Source: Halieaceae bacterium UBA4452
Lineage (GTDB): Bacteria; Pseudomonadota; Gammaproteobacteria; Pseudomonadales; Halieaceae
Length of the DNA stretch: 10,928 nucleotides
Assembly (NCBI GenBank): GCA_002389505.1
Contig: DGPA01000022.1
Coordinates: forward strand, 82,829-93,756
Direction: 5' to 3'
Shown: piece after piece, positions 1 through 6,778 of the stretch
Layout: the number at the start of each line of letters is the position of its first letter
How positions within the stretch are numbered: the first letter of the stretch is position 1
Notes under the pieces: model-generated
Told to the model about the DNA's origin: nothing
The model's database searches: none
Seen by the model: the letters and a program-made list of their open reading frames with translations, nothing else
Translations under genes and position numbers: made by a program

Positions 1-30
1 GCCTGGCTCTATGGATGTGGCTTGATTCAT
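1..30 (-). CDS. Probable N-terminus of a truncated minus-strand gene
   Basis: An ATG on the minus strand at 30 opens ten codons reading MNQATSIEPG to the window edge with no stop. An AGGGAG ribosome-binding sequence lies eight bases upstream, and an AATAAT hexamer at 69-74 (minus) could be a -10 box, though no matching -35 was seen. The gene would lie downstream of purK in the same direction but 229 bases away, so it probably has its own promoter. Ten residues are too few to name a family. The start could be fortuitous; the support is the ribosome-binding sequence and its spacing. Confidence 0.35.
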   Translation of the reverse strand, partial: MNQATSIEPG

Positions 31-48
31 TGTTATGACTCCCTGAGC

Positions 49-61
49 GACGTTTAACGTC
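49..61. promoter_or_regulatory. 13-bp perfect inverted repeat, possible operator
   Basis: GACGTT-T-AACGTC is a perfect inverted repeat 19-31 bases upstream of the probable start at 30 on the minus strand, between that start and a possible -10 hexamer at 69-74. The position suits a repressor site or a small 5'-leader hairpin. A single short palindrome can arise by chance, so this is weakly supported. Confidence 0.22.
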
Positions 62-259
62 TACCCCTATTATTAACGCGCGTACAACCCGCGCTCGCGA
101 TACCCCTGCTTTACGACAGACCTACCTTACGATAAACCGACGTTATCCAGCAACACGCTACCGTAGGGTCGGGTTTACAGCGGCGCACCGTAACAACCGC
201 CCGAATGACGAGCAGAGCATAACCTTCGTGGTGTATCGGTATAAAAATAGTCGCCCCCA

Positions 260-1336
260 TTAGCCATGGAGTTCAGCGATGAGTCGCTCACCCTCCTGAC
301 GAACCGCAGCGGCATCGGGTCCAATTAAGGTGATATGGCCAAGTTTTCGCCCCTTCCGTACCCCCTTCCCATAGGTTTGAATCAGTGTCCGAATGGGTCC
401 ATCAGGCATACGTTGGGGCAATGTTGCGTCGAGCAGATTAACCATAGCAGCGGCCCCCTCAAAGACGGGTTCGACAACTGCGGCACCCAATACTAAGCGC
501 ACATGCTGCGTAAATTGGTCAGCTCCAAGGGCACCGATGGTCCAATGGCCAGTATTATGCACCCTAGGCGCTATTTCGTTGACGATCAGCTGCCCTTCGG
601 TGACGAAAAACTCAATGGCAAGAACGCCGATATAGTTCATACGCGCCACTAAACGCCGCGCGTAGTCCTGCGCCAAGTGGGTCATAGCATCAGAGACCTC
701 AGCGGGAACAAAGCTGCCCATCAATAGGCCATCCCGCATGGCATTTTCGGTCATGGGATAAGTGTGGGTCTGTCCCTGCTGGTCACGGCCAATGATGATG
801 GCCAGTTCTCGATCGATGGCTATCTCCGCCTCGGCAATTAACGGATAGCCCTCTTCAGGGATATTCGCAATCTGGGTGTCGTCGCTCACCCGCCACTGCC
901 CGCCACCATCGTAACCACCGAGAATACGCTTGCAACGACTGGGCGAGCTATTGAGCGACGTTAAGCCATGCGCGAGGGCCTCTGGGTCATCGGCTTTGAA
1001 CCATGGTGAGGTGGGAATAGCGAGCTCATCGAGCATAGCTTTCTGAGTATCTCGCTGGCGTAACACGACGAGCGCCTCATAGCCCGGCGCCAAATCGCGC
1101 GCTGTGGCTGCACGGCGTAACATCGAATCAGGGATACTCTCGCGCTCAACGGTGATGGCATCACAGTTTGCAAGGAACGCGTCAAATTCGGTTTCGGTAT
1201 AGATAGGCCCTAGACCCGTGACCACCGGGATTTCATCGAGACAAAGAAAAGCGACCTCAACCCCGAGTCGATTGGCTGCTTCACCCAACATCTGGCTAAG
1301 CTGGCCGCATCCAATAATTCCAAGGCGCTGTTTCAC
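260..1336 (-). CDS. purK: N5-carboxyaminoimidazole ribonucleotide synthase (PurK)
   Basis: PurK uses ATP and bicarbonate to convert AIR to N5-CAIR in de novo purine synthesis, in the cytoplasm; PurE then rearranges the product. The 358-residue protein is normal length for this ATP-grasp family. Visible signatures are the N-terminal nucleotide-fold loop IIGCGQLSQM (usually GGGQLGRM), the GGYDGGGQW ATP-grasp loop, a glutamate-rich stretch around AEAEIAIDRE, NEIAPRVHNTGHWT near the metal/ATP site, and a C-terminal YGK...KxGH segment. The GTG start at 1336 is chosen because AGGAG lies six bases upstream; an in-frame upstream start at 1435 would add 33 residues with no family match and overlap purE by about 80 bases. 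The gap from purE is 16 bases, so the two are co-transcribed. The GCGQLSQM and VERESIP variants are mildly divergent, but the core is intact. Identification is firm. Confidence 0.96.
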   Translation of the reverse strand: MKQRLGIIGCGQLSQMLGEAANRLGVEVAFLCLDEIPVVTGLGPIYTETEFDAFLANCDAITVERESIPDSMLRRAATARDLAPGYEALVVLRQRDTQKAMLDELAIPTSPWFKADDPEALAHGLTSLNSSPSRCKRILGGYDGGGQWRVSDDTQIANIPEEGYPLIAEAEIAIDRELAIIIGRDQQGQTHTYPMTENAMRDGLLMGSFVPAEVSDAMTHLAQDYARRLVARMNYIGVLAIEFFVTEGQLIVNEIAPRVHNTGHWTIGALGADQFTQHVRLVLGAAVVEPVFEGAAAMVNLLDATLPQRMPDGPIRTLIQTYGKGVRKGRKLGHITLIGPDAAAVRQEGERLIAELHG

Positions 1337-1342
1337 GGTCAA

Positions 1343-1347
1343 CTCCT
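1343..1347 (-). promoter_or_regulatory. Ribosome-binding site that fixes the purK start
   Basis: AGGAG on the minus strand, six bases before GTG at 1336. It lies between the purE stop and purK and shows that purK begins with GTG, not with the longer in-frame reading that runs into purE. Confidence 0.8.
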
Positions 1348-1352
1348 GAGGT

Positions 1353-1838
1353 TTAATCGATGGGATCCTCGGGGACCTCATCGGTTTGCTGGGAACGTAA
1401 AGCGTCGAGGGCAGTACGTATATCCAGATTGTCATTGGCTAGCATTGACGCAGCAAACAAAGCGGCGTTGATAGCACCGGGTTTACCCACGGCAAATGTC
1501 GCCACCGGTATGCCTTTAGGCATTTGCACTATCGACATGAGTGCATCGATACCGTTGAGCACGGTGGCATCAACAGGCACCCCCAATACCGGCACCGAGG
1601 TCATGGCCGCCGTCATACCCGGCAAATGCGCCGCGCCACCGGCGCCGGCAATAATCGCCTTGAGTCCGCGCTCTCGCGCTTGGTGAGCGTAGGCATAAAG
1701 ACGGTCGGGTGTCCGGTGTGCAGAGACCACTTTCGCTTCATAGGGAATCCCCAGCTGCTCCAACATCTGAGCAGCCCCCTCCATGACGCTCCAATCAGAG
1801 CGCGAGCCCATAATAATTCCAACCGCGATATCTGACAT
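1353..1838 (-). CDS. purE: N5-carboxyaminoimidazole ribonucleotide mutase, class I PurE
   Basis: PurE moves the carboxylate of N5-CAIR to carbon 4 to give CAIR, the step after PurK in de novo purine synthesis. The 161-residue protein has the class I layout: phosphate-binding IMGSRSDW near residues 9-16, the SAHRTPDR loop near 39-46 with the family's catalytic histidine, AGAGGAAHLPGM near 65-75, and the QMPKGIPVATFAVGKPGA stretch toward the C-terminus. The start is the ATG at 1838: GGAGG lies five bases upstream of it, while the adjacent in-frame GTG at 1841 would leave only two bases. It is the first gene of a purE-purK operon, which matches the common bacterial order. A terminator 58 bases upstream implies that its promoter lies between about 1845 and 1895; a TAGAAT hexamer at 1864-1869 (minus) is a possible -10, with no good -35. 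No clear PurR-type operator was seen. Confidence 0.97.
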   Translation of the reverse strand: MSDIAVGIIMGSRSDWSVMEGAAQMLEQLGIPYEAKVVSAHRTPDRLYAYAHQARERGLKAIIAGAGGAAHLPGMTAAMTSVPVLGVPVDATVLNGIDALMSIVQMPKGIPVATFAVGKPGAINAALFAASMLANDNLDIRTALDALRSQQTDEVPEDPID

Positions 1839-1895
1839 CACCCCCTCCAGTGGCCGAGGACAGATTCTAACACCCCCTGTCCGGAACCTTTAATG

Positions 1896-1917
1896 AAAAA
1901 GGGCCCCAACGGGGCCC
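1896..1917 (-). terminator. Rho-independent terminator, minus direction
   Basis: A perfect 7-bp GC stem with a three-base loop (GGGCCCC-AAC-GGGGCCC as written on plus) is followed, in the minus direction, by five U residues. This is a textbook intrinsic terminator for transcripts arriving from the symporter side. It ends about 58 bases before purE and insulates it from upstream readthrough. The A-run on its other side (1919-1925) becomes a U-run 5' of the hairpin and so does not help termination on the plus strand. Confidence 0.85.
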
Positions 1918-1925
1918 TAAAAAAA

Positions 1926-2205
1926 CATCTATACCTTTATTGCGCTTGCTCTGCGCGGTTATTCGCCGCTGACAGCGCACCCTTTCAACTATCAAGGCCA
2001 GTTCACCGAGCTGCACCACAGTGAGAATCACTGCCCTTACCTTGCGCTCAAAATATTACCTGCTTTCTGAATAAAATAAAACAAGGGCCATGGCCCGACG
2101 CACCAGCGCCTCGAGGGCCACGTGTATCAGCTTGCCATCCGAGATCGATGACTCCGCTCGCCCGCCTAACTAGAGCGTCGCGCGCAATGACGTTAATGCA
2201 CGCTG
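1926..2205. other. 280-bp stretch without a convincing gene, 3' of the symporter
   Basis: This interval between the symporter stop and the terminator holds no convincing gene. It contains an imperfect hairpin with arms TGCGCT/AGCGCA at 1941-1979 and a perfect palindrome GGGCCATGGCCC at 2085-2096. The palindrome contains the ATG of a 27-codon plus-strand reading frame (2090-2173) that has no family resemblance and only a weak AAGG three bases upstream. It most likely serves as a long 3' UTR of the symporter transcript; an sRNA or a decayed gene cannot be excluded. Confidence 0.4.
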
Positions 2206-3648
2206 TTAACCGCGCATATCTTCCAGCTCGACCCCCTTCGTCTCGTGGGCCATCACAATAACAAAGACAATAGAGGCAAGAGCACTGACGGTGTAAAACC
2301 CATAGGCGCCCACCAGGCCCACACCTACCAACAGAAGCGGGAACGTCATGGTAATGGCAAAATTAGTGAGCCACTGTACCAACCCGCTAACCGCTAGGCC
2401 CGAACCACGAATCTGGTTGGGAAACATCTCCCCCAACATGACCCACATTACCGGCCCCCAGGACAGGTTGAACATAAAGACGTAAGCATTGGCCGCGATA
2501 AGCGCCACCCGGCCTTCGACCTGACCTAGTTGCAGACCTCCATCAACACCGGTATCAGCACCAGAAAATACCGCGGTTAACAAACCTAAAGTAAGGGCCA
2601 TACCAATAGAGCCCACCAGGAGCAGTGGTCGTCGACCAATACGGTCAATGACCATAATAGTGATAATACAAGCGGCAATACTTACCCCGCCTGAGATCAC
2701 GTTAATGAGCAGTGCATCGCTCTCCGAGAAGCCCACCGACTGCCACAGCACGGCACCGTAGTAGAAAACCACGTTAATGCCGACCAACTGCTGCAGCGAC
2801 GCAAGGCCAATACCCAGCCACACAAGGCGACGCAGGCGGCCGGTTTTTTTATCAATCAGATCTGTCAATCTTGGCCGCTGATCACCCGCGATAGAGGCGT
2901 CAATCTCGGCTAATTTGTCTTCTACCGCTGCGCGACCAAACAGACGCCCCAAGACTTTGCGGGCACTGTCAAATTGTGAGGTCAACACCAAATACCGTGG
3001 GCTTTCAGGAATCGTCATCAACGCGATAAAAAAGATGGCCGCCGGAATGAGTTCCATCCAAAACATCCACCGCCACGCTTCAAACCCCATCCATAAGGTA
3101 GCGGTCGCTGTGCCGGCCAGATTCGCTAAAAAATAATTACTGAGAAAGGCTACAAATAACCCGGTAATAATGGCGATTTGCTGCACACTGGTCATCGCGC
3201 CCCTATAACGCGCGGGTGTCACCTCGCTAATGTAAGCCGGCGCCAGCACGCTAGCCCCACCCACAGCCAATCCCCCTGCGATGCGATACAACACAAATTC
3301 TAGGGAAGCCGACGCGATACCCGAACCCCAGGCACTGACAATAAACAGTACCGAGGCGACCTGCAGCAAACGACGGCGGCCAAACCGATCGGCCAAGCGT
3401 CCTGCTATAAACGCCCCAACAGCACAGCCGAGTAGCATTGAAGCAACATTGAACCCAGTCCCTGCCGAGTCCGACTGAAACGCTGCTTTTAAACCGCTCA
3501 CCGTGCCATTAATGACACCACTGTCAAAGCCAAACAAGAATCCACCCAGTGTTGCAATGACGCTAATGACAATAATAAAACCATGATTATCATTGCTAGT
3601 CTGAACGCTGTTGTCTGAGGCCTCTGACGTTACCGAAGAAACACGCAT
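2206..3648 (-). CDS. MFS sugar:proton symporter (XylE/GLUT-like, sugar porter family)
   Basis: This inner-membrane 12-helix transporter probably takes up a monosaccharide with a proton. The 480-residue length is normal for the sugar porter family. Signatures in order: GGFLFGFDSGVINGT in helix 1 (residues 35-49), the loop 2-3 motif GRLADRFGRRR (83-93), the R-G motif after helix 4 (ARYRGAMTS, 146-154), PESPRYL after helix 6 (214-220), QQLVGINVVFYYG in helix 7 (286-298), the second-half repeat DRIGRRPLL (335-343), GPVMWVMLGEMFP in helix 10 (398-410) and the C-terminal ETKG (469-472). The QQLxGIN and GPxxW positions contact sugar in GLUT and XylE structures. The exact sugar cannot be read. Upstream lie AAAGGA about ten bases before the ATG and a palindrome that may be its operator. 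It is transcribed alone and ends at the terminator at 1896-1917. Confidence 0.93.
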   Translation of the reverse strand: MRVSSVTSEASDNSVQTSNDNHGFIIVISVIATLGGFLFGFDSGVINGTVSGLKAAFQSDSAGTGFNVASMLLGCAVGAFIAGRLADRFGRRRLLQVASVLFIVSAWGSGIASASLEFVLYRIAGGLAVGGASVLAPAYISEVTPARYRGAMTSVQQIAIITGLFVAFLSNYFLANLAGTATATLWMGFEAWRWMFWMELIPAAIFFIALMTIPESPRYLVLTSQFDSARKVLGRLFGRAAVEDKLAEIDASIAGDQRPRLTDLIDKKTGRLRRLVWLGIGLASLQQLVGINVVFYYGAVLWQSVGFSESDALLINVISGGVSIAACIITIMVIDRIGRRPLLLVGSIGMALTLGLLTAVFSGADTGVDGGLQLGQVEGRVALIAANAYVFMFNLSWGPVMWVMLGEMFPNQIRGSGLAVSGLVQWLTNFAITMTFPLLLVGVGLVGAYGFYTVSALASIVFVIVMAHETKGVELEDMRG

Positions 3649-3698
3649 CGTTTTTCAATCCTTTGTTGTTGTGCACCAAACGACGGTCACAGGTTCAT

Positions 3699-3727
3699 AG
3701 TGTAAGCCCAGCACAGCGCTGTGCACA
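3699..3727 (-). promoter_or_regulatory. Candidate symporter promoter with a 14-bp palindromic operator
   Basis: On the minus strand TACACT (3699-3704) is a possible -10, with a poor -35 (TGTGCA, 3722-3727) 17 bases away. Between and overlapping them is a perfect 14-bp palindrome, GCACAGCGCTGTGC (3711-3724), about 63 bases upstream of the symporter ATG. A repressor bound there would block polymerase. The palindrome is read directly from the sequence; the promoter and the regulator are inferences, and no regulator gene lies nearby. Confidence 0.35.
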
Positions 3728-3821
3728 GCCGAACCAGCCTTGCGAGGCGAGCCCCTGCCTTTGAGCGGTTTGCCCTGGCCAGCGCGTTGATCTTGGTCGC
3801 GCCAGCCAATGACGACAATCC

Positions 3822-4199
3822 TCAGGGTGCGGATTCAGCATCCTCATCGGCTCGGCGCCAGTTAATCGTGCGGCTTATAAAGCCCACCTTGACTGTAAAT
3901 TGCATGTCGTCGGGTGCCCTCAGCAAGATCGTCACGGGCTTATACTCATTCAGTTGCTCGGCGTATACCAATCCCTGCCACTGGTTGGCCGCCGCTGTGC
4001 TGATCTCAACATCCTTGAGAAGTTCGCTACCGACCCGCTCAGGATAGCTATCGTGACGAACAATCGTACCGCTACCTGTCGCCAATCTGATGGCAATCCA
4101 TACGGGTTGATCGGCATGTTTCCATACCCCTGACAGCTCATCGGCCAATAATCCCGGCGCGGCCAGACAGATAGCGAGTAAGACAACACATCGGCTCAT
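3822..4199 (-). CDS. Small exported protein, DUF2147-like
   Basis: The 125-residue protein starts with a Sec signal peptide (MSRCVVLLAICLAAPGLLADE) whose likely cleavage is after LLA near residue 19, so it should be periplasmic. The mature part begins GVWKHADQPVWIAI and later reads WQGLVYAEQLNEY...TVKVGFISRTINWRR. This fits the DUF2147 (COG4731) pattern of an N-terminal GxW strand, a WxGxIYxP segment and a C-terminal G...R...W.R strand, a small beta-barrel fold of unknown function. The match is by eye and divergent, so the family call is moderate. The ATG overlaps the stop of the acyl-CoA dehydrogenase gene as ATGA, so translation is coupled and the gene is the last of that operon. Its role beside an acyl-CoA dehydrogenase is unknown. 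No clear terminator was found downstream. Confidence 0.72.
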   Translation of the reverse strand: MSRCVVLLAICLAAPGLLADELSGVWKHADQPVWIAIRLATGSGTIVRHDSYPERVGSELLKDVEISTAAANQWQGLVYAEQLNEYKPVTILLRAPDDMQFTVKVGFISRTINWRRADEDAESAP

Positions 4200-5413
4200 G
4201 AGCCATTTAGCGCCCGTGCAGTAAGCTTCCCGAGTTGGGACATGTGAACTTCATCAGGGCCATCGGCAATGCGTGAGAATCGGGCCAGGGTGAAGACTTC
4301 AGGAATCAAAGTATCCTGACACACCCCCATGCCACCGAACACCTGCATGGCGCGATCGGCCACCTGCTGGGCCATCGTTGGTGCAACAATCTTGACCATA
4401 CTGATATAGGGAATAGCGGCCTTCATACCCTCGGTGTCCATGACATGGGCGGCTTGCAGGGTGAGTAACCGCGCCTGCTCGATGTCACAGCGGCAGCGCG
4501 CAATCTCATGCTGCACGCTGGTTTTCTTAATGAGTTTTTCACCAAAAGCGACGCGCTCATCGGCCCGGGCGCACATTAATTCCAAGCAGCGCTGAGCCAG
4601 ACCGACCAGACCCATAGCGTATTGGAATCGACCGGGACCCAGACGACCCTGGGCGATTTCAAAACCACACCCCTCACCTTTGATCATGTTGCTGACCGGC
4701 ACACGGACATTATCAAAAACGAACTCCGCCTCACCTCCAGGTGAATGGAGATTGTCGAATACGCGCAGTGCCCGCACCAGCGTTATGCCCGGAGTATCGC
4801 GAGGGACTAGAATGGTAGAATGCTGGCGATGACGGTCATTCTCTGGATTCGATTTACCCATCACCAACATAATTTCACAGCGTGGATTGATCGCGTTGGT
4901 CGTCCACCACTTACGCCCATTGAGTACGTACTCGTCACCATCGCGGACAATCTCCAAGGCCATATTGGTGGCATCAGAGGAGGCGACTTGAGGTTCGGTC
5001 ATGGCATAGGCGCTGCGAATATCCCCCGCCAGCAGGGGTTTCAACCAGCGCGCCTGTTGCGCCTCGGAGCCATACTTGGCTAGCACTTCCATATTACCCC
5101 GATCAGGTGCATTACAATTAAACACCGCCTGAGCCCATATCACCTTACTCATGGTTTCAAACAGAGGGGCAATTTCCACATTGGTTAAGCCTGGACTCCA
5201 GGGTGCATATTCACGGGGCAAAAACAGATTCCACAAGCCCTCAGCCTTAGCCAATTCGCGCAGGTCGTCAAACCAGGGGGGTGTCTGCCATAGATTATCC
5301 TGATTGAGTGTCCATTCATTCCAATCGTGTTCGCGGGGGAAGATGTGCGCCTGCATAAATGCCGCCAACTGGGCGTTAAGCGCCATCACCTTTTCACTGA
5401 CTTCAAATCCCAT
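4196..5413 (-). CDS. Acyl-CoA dehydrogenase, ACAD10/11-like
   Basis: This is a cytoplasmic FAD enzyme of the acyl-CoA dehydrogenase superfamily, 405 residues, with the all-alpha N-domain, beta middle domain and C-terminal helical domain in order. Visible marks: AMTEPQVASSDATN in the FAD/substrate-binding middle domain (about 137-150), GRKWWTTNA (166-174), the RFQYAMGLVGLAQR helix, and FGGMGV (359-364). NCNAPDRGNMEVL and IADGPDEVH resemble the ACAD domain of human ACAD10/ACAD11 more than the short- or medium-chain enzymes. The residue aligned with the MCAD catalytic glutamate is aspartate (about D384), and the isovaleryl-CoA-type glutamate position is glycine. The ATG at 5413 is chosen because GAGGA lies eight bases upstream; a TTG at 5428 would add five residues within that site. 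The gene sits 42 bases after the GST-like gene and overlaps the DUF2147-like gene. Substrate unknown. Confidence 0.9.
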   Translation of the reverse strand: MGFEVSEKVMALNAQLAAFMQAHIFPREHDWNEWTLNQDNLWQTPPWFDDLRELAKAEGLWNLFLPREYAPWSPGLTNVEIAPLFETMSKVIWAQAVFNCNAPDRGNMEVLAKYGSEAQQARWLKPLLAGDIRSAYAMTEPQVASSDATNMALEIVRDGDEYVLNGRKWWTTNAINPRCEIMLVMGKSNPENDRHRQHSTILVPRDTPGITLVRALRVFDNLHSPGGEAEFVFDNVRVPVSNMIKGEGCGFEIAQGRLGPGRFQYAMGLVGLAQRCLELMCARADERVAFGEKLIKKTSVQHEIARCRCDIEQARLLTLQAAHVMDTEGMKAAIPYISMVKIVAPTMAQQVADRAMQVFGGMGVCQDTLIPEVFTLARFSRIADGPDEVHMSQLGKLTARALNGS

Positions 5414-5455
5414 ACGGTCTTTCCTCAATAGGTGTTATCCCATAAGCAGTCTGAT

Positions 5456-6493
5456 TCATCCGGCAAGCATAGCTTCCACGCCGGTGCCCTGTAGTAGAGC
5501 ATCAACCTCGGTACGATCGCCACCCTTCAAGGCCTGATACCGCTCATTGGTCCACGCCAAGCACTTTGCTTGGTAGGAAAAGGTTCGCTGATTCCACTGC
5601 GCGCCGTCAATCGTTGCCGACCACGTCTTTTCACCCGCCTGCACCGCACGGGCATTGGCCAATTGTGCGGGGGCGTAGACGCGTCCTATTTCTGACATCA
5701 GTTCGCGCAGGCTCGCTGGTTGATCGCCCAGCGCTATCCAGTCCTGCTCGCTGGGCGCATGGCCACTTTGGTCACTCAAGTGATCCACCCAGGCGACCGT
5801 ACGTGGCGACACCTCATGGGCGATCCGCCGGGGGGTCGGGTCAAAGCCAACCAACTGGGTCAATTGGCCATAGAGACCAAAGTCGCCTGCTCCCGGGCGA
5901 TGACCGAGCATGAAGTGCTGCTCGGCGAGGTGATTTTCCATGGCAGCCAAGAAACGCCGGTAACTGGCGTCGATAACCGGTGCGCTACTATCATTAGAAC
6001 CCACAACATAGAGGCGCTTCACCTGGCGCTCTGTCACCCACTGCTTGAGGTGTTCGTGATCTTGGGTTGCCATGCTCACATCGAAGCTCAGCGGCAACAG
6101 GGTCCCCGCATTATCCGCATCCGCTGGCGCGTACCAGCGGTAATGAAACATGTACTTGGTGCACCACTCGTCGGCAAAATCCTCAATCAAATAGTCGATA
6201 AAAGCTAACCCAGGGTTTTTTGGCGTTACTGAGCGACCAGAAAACATCGCTTCTAAACGCCGGATTATGGGCGTGCTATCGGTTATGGCCTTAAGTCCGT
6301 CTGCTTCCTGAAAGAAAAAGGTCGGCAATAAAACCGGCGTCGGTCTGGCCACCCCAAGCGCGTCACAGGTCTGTTCTGGCTGGCCCCAGGTAATTCGATA
6401 GGGCAAGCGCCGATAGCGCAACAACGCGATCATTTTCTGGGTGTAGGGAGACCCCCAACCTCCCACTAAGTGAATCGGTTCCTCATCTGCCAT
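5456..6493 (-). CDS. GST-like protein with extended C-terminus (paralogue 1)
   Basis: The 345-residue protein starts with a thioredoxin-like GST N-domain (GGWGSPYTQKMIALLRYRRLPYRI; then PTPVLLPTFFF and the DSTPII turn that normally binds the glutathione gamma-glutamyl group) and continues into an all-helical C-domain with GDFGL near 203-207. It is about 120 residues longer than a classical GST; the extra part, roughly 270-345, holds WSATIDGAQWNQ and FSYQAKCLAW. It shares HYRWxxPxD (from 117), LGxRPxxGDFGL and DPxPxR with the second GST-like gene at 9615-10742. Such proteins may conjugate or reduce substrates with glutathione, but activity is not shown. The ATG at 6493 is preferred to the GTG at 6499 because AAGG lies eight bases before it. 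First gene of the operon with the acyl-CoA dehydrogenase, read divergently from 6779. Confidence 0.82.
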   Translation of the reverse strand: MADEEPIHLVGGWGSPYTQKMIALLRYRRLPYRITWGQPEQTCDALGVARPTPVLLPTFFFQEADGLKAITDSTPIIRRLEAMFSGRSVTPKNPGLAFIDYLIEDFADEWCTKYMFHYRWYAPADADNAGTLLPLSFDVSMATQDHEHLKQWVTERQVKRLYVVGSNDSSAPVIDASYRRFLAAMENHLAEQHFMLGHRPGAGDFGLYGQLTQLVGFDPTPRRIAHEVSPRTVAWVDHLSDQSGHAPSEQDWIALGDQPASLRELMSEIGRVYAPAQLANARAVQAGEKTWSATIDGAQWNQRTFSYQAKCLAWTNERYQALKGGDRTEVDALLQGTGVEAMLAG

Positions 6494-6631
6494 GGTCACT
6501 GCCTTTTTTCCTTATCGCTGCCGAACCGCTGGGTACACTTCGGCGCGCGTGGTGAACGATGTCTCTGTCAATCTTTAACAAGAAAGGCACTGCCCTAAGC
6601 AGAGGCCCGCTAACTGGTTTGCTCACTTTAT

Positions 6632-6659
6632 TTGATCTTTTATGATAAGTCTTTATATT
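6632..6659 (+). promoter_or_regulatory. Candidate promoter for the membrane DUF1330-like gene
   Basis: TTGATC (6632-6637) and TATATT (6654-6659) are separated by 16 bases, matching the sigma-70 hexamers at four and five of six positions. They lie in an AT-rich island (about 6622-6670) that stands out from the GC-richer surroundings and separates the divergent starts at 6493 and 6779. Transcription would begin near 6666, giving a leader of about 110 bases that carries the repeat array. The opposite strand has TATCAT (6642-6647) with a weak TTTATA 16 bases away, so the island may also fire toward the GST-like operon. Confidence 0.45.
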
Positions 6660-6669
6660 GACATATAAA
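6652..6669. promoter_or_regulatory. 18-bp inverted repeat overlapping the divergent promoter
   Basis: TTTATAT-TGAC-ATATAAA is a perfect 7-bp inverted repeat around four bases. It covers the candidate plus-strand -10 and the candidate minus-strand -35, so a dimeric repressor bound there could control both operons. A perfect TTGACA (6658-6663) also lies inside it, but no good -10 follows at the right distance. Confidence 0.4.
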
Positions 6670-6700
6670 CTGCTATTAGGTAACTCTAGGGTCGCGGAGC

Positions 6701-6756
6701 TGCCGCTAAGATAGCGCTATGTAGATAACCCTATTGAGATAGCCCTACTGAGATAG
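6701..6756. repeat. Four-unit 14-bp degenerate tandem repeat in the 5' leader
   Basis: Four consecutive 14-base units (6701, 6715, 6729, 6743) end in AGATAG, AGATAA, AGATAG and AGATAG. The last two units are nearly identical (CCCTATTGAGATAG, CCCTACTGAGATAG); the first two are degenerate outside the core. A further partial CCC follows. The array ends 11 bases before the ribosome-binding site of the gene at 6779. It could be a phased protein-binding array, an RNA-protein site in the leader, or a decaying tandem duplication. Confidence 0.6.
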
Positions 6757-6767
6757 CCCAATGTCAC

Positions 6768-6772
6768 AGGAG
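6768..6772 (+). promoter_or_regulatory. Ribosome-binding site that fixes a GTG start
   Basis: AGGAG six bases upstream of GTG at 6779. This is what makes the GTG, rather than a later ATG, the start of the downstream membrane protein; the later choices would remove its first membrane helix. Confidence 0.8.
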
Positions 6773-6778
6773 TAAACG

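Noticed and set aside
115..146. Imperfect direct repeat around TTACGA (CTTTACGACAGACC, CCTTACGATAAACC)
   Set aside because: Only two copies with several mismatches; no third unit and no link to a gene. Chance similarity is likely.
1337..1435. An N-terminal extension of 33 residues on PurK from an upstream in-frame start
   Set aside because: It matches no PurK family start, overlaps the end of purE by more than 80 bases, and lacks the AGGAG that precedes the GTG at 1336.
1360..1835. Plus-strand frames antisense to purE
   Set aside because: purE is fully conserved in motif order on the other strand; the antisense frames read as low-complexity Ala/Arg/His-rich text with no recognisable domain.
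5720..6208. Plus-strand reading frame of 162 codons inside the first GST-like gene
   Set aside because: It lies antisense to a gene with clear family motifs, has no ribosome-binding sequence and shows no family resemblance; it is a codon-bias shadow.
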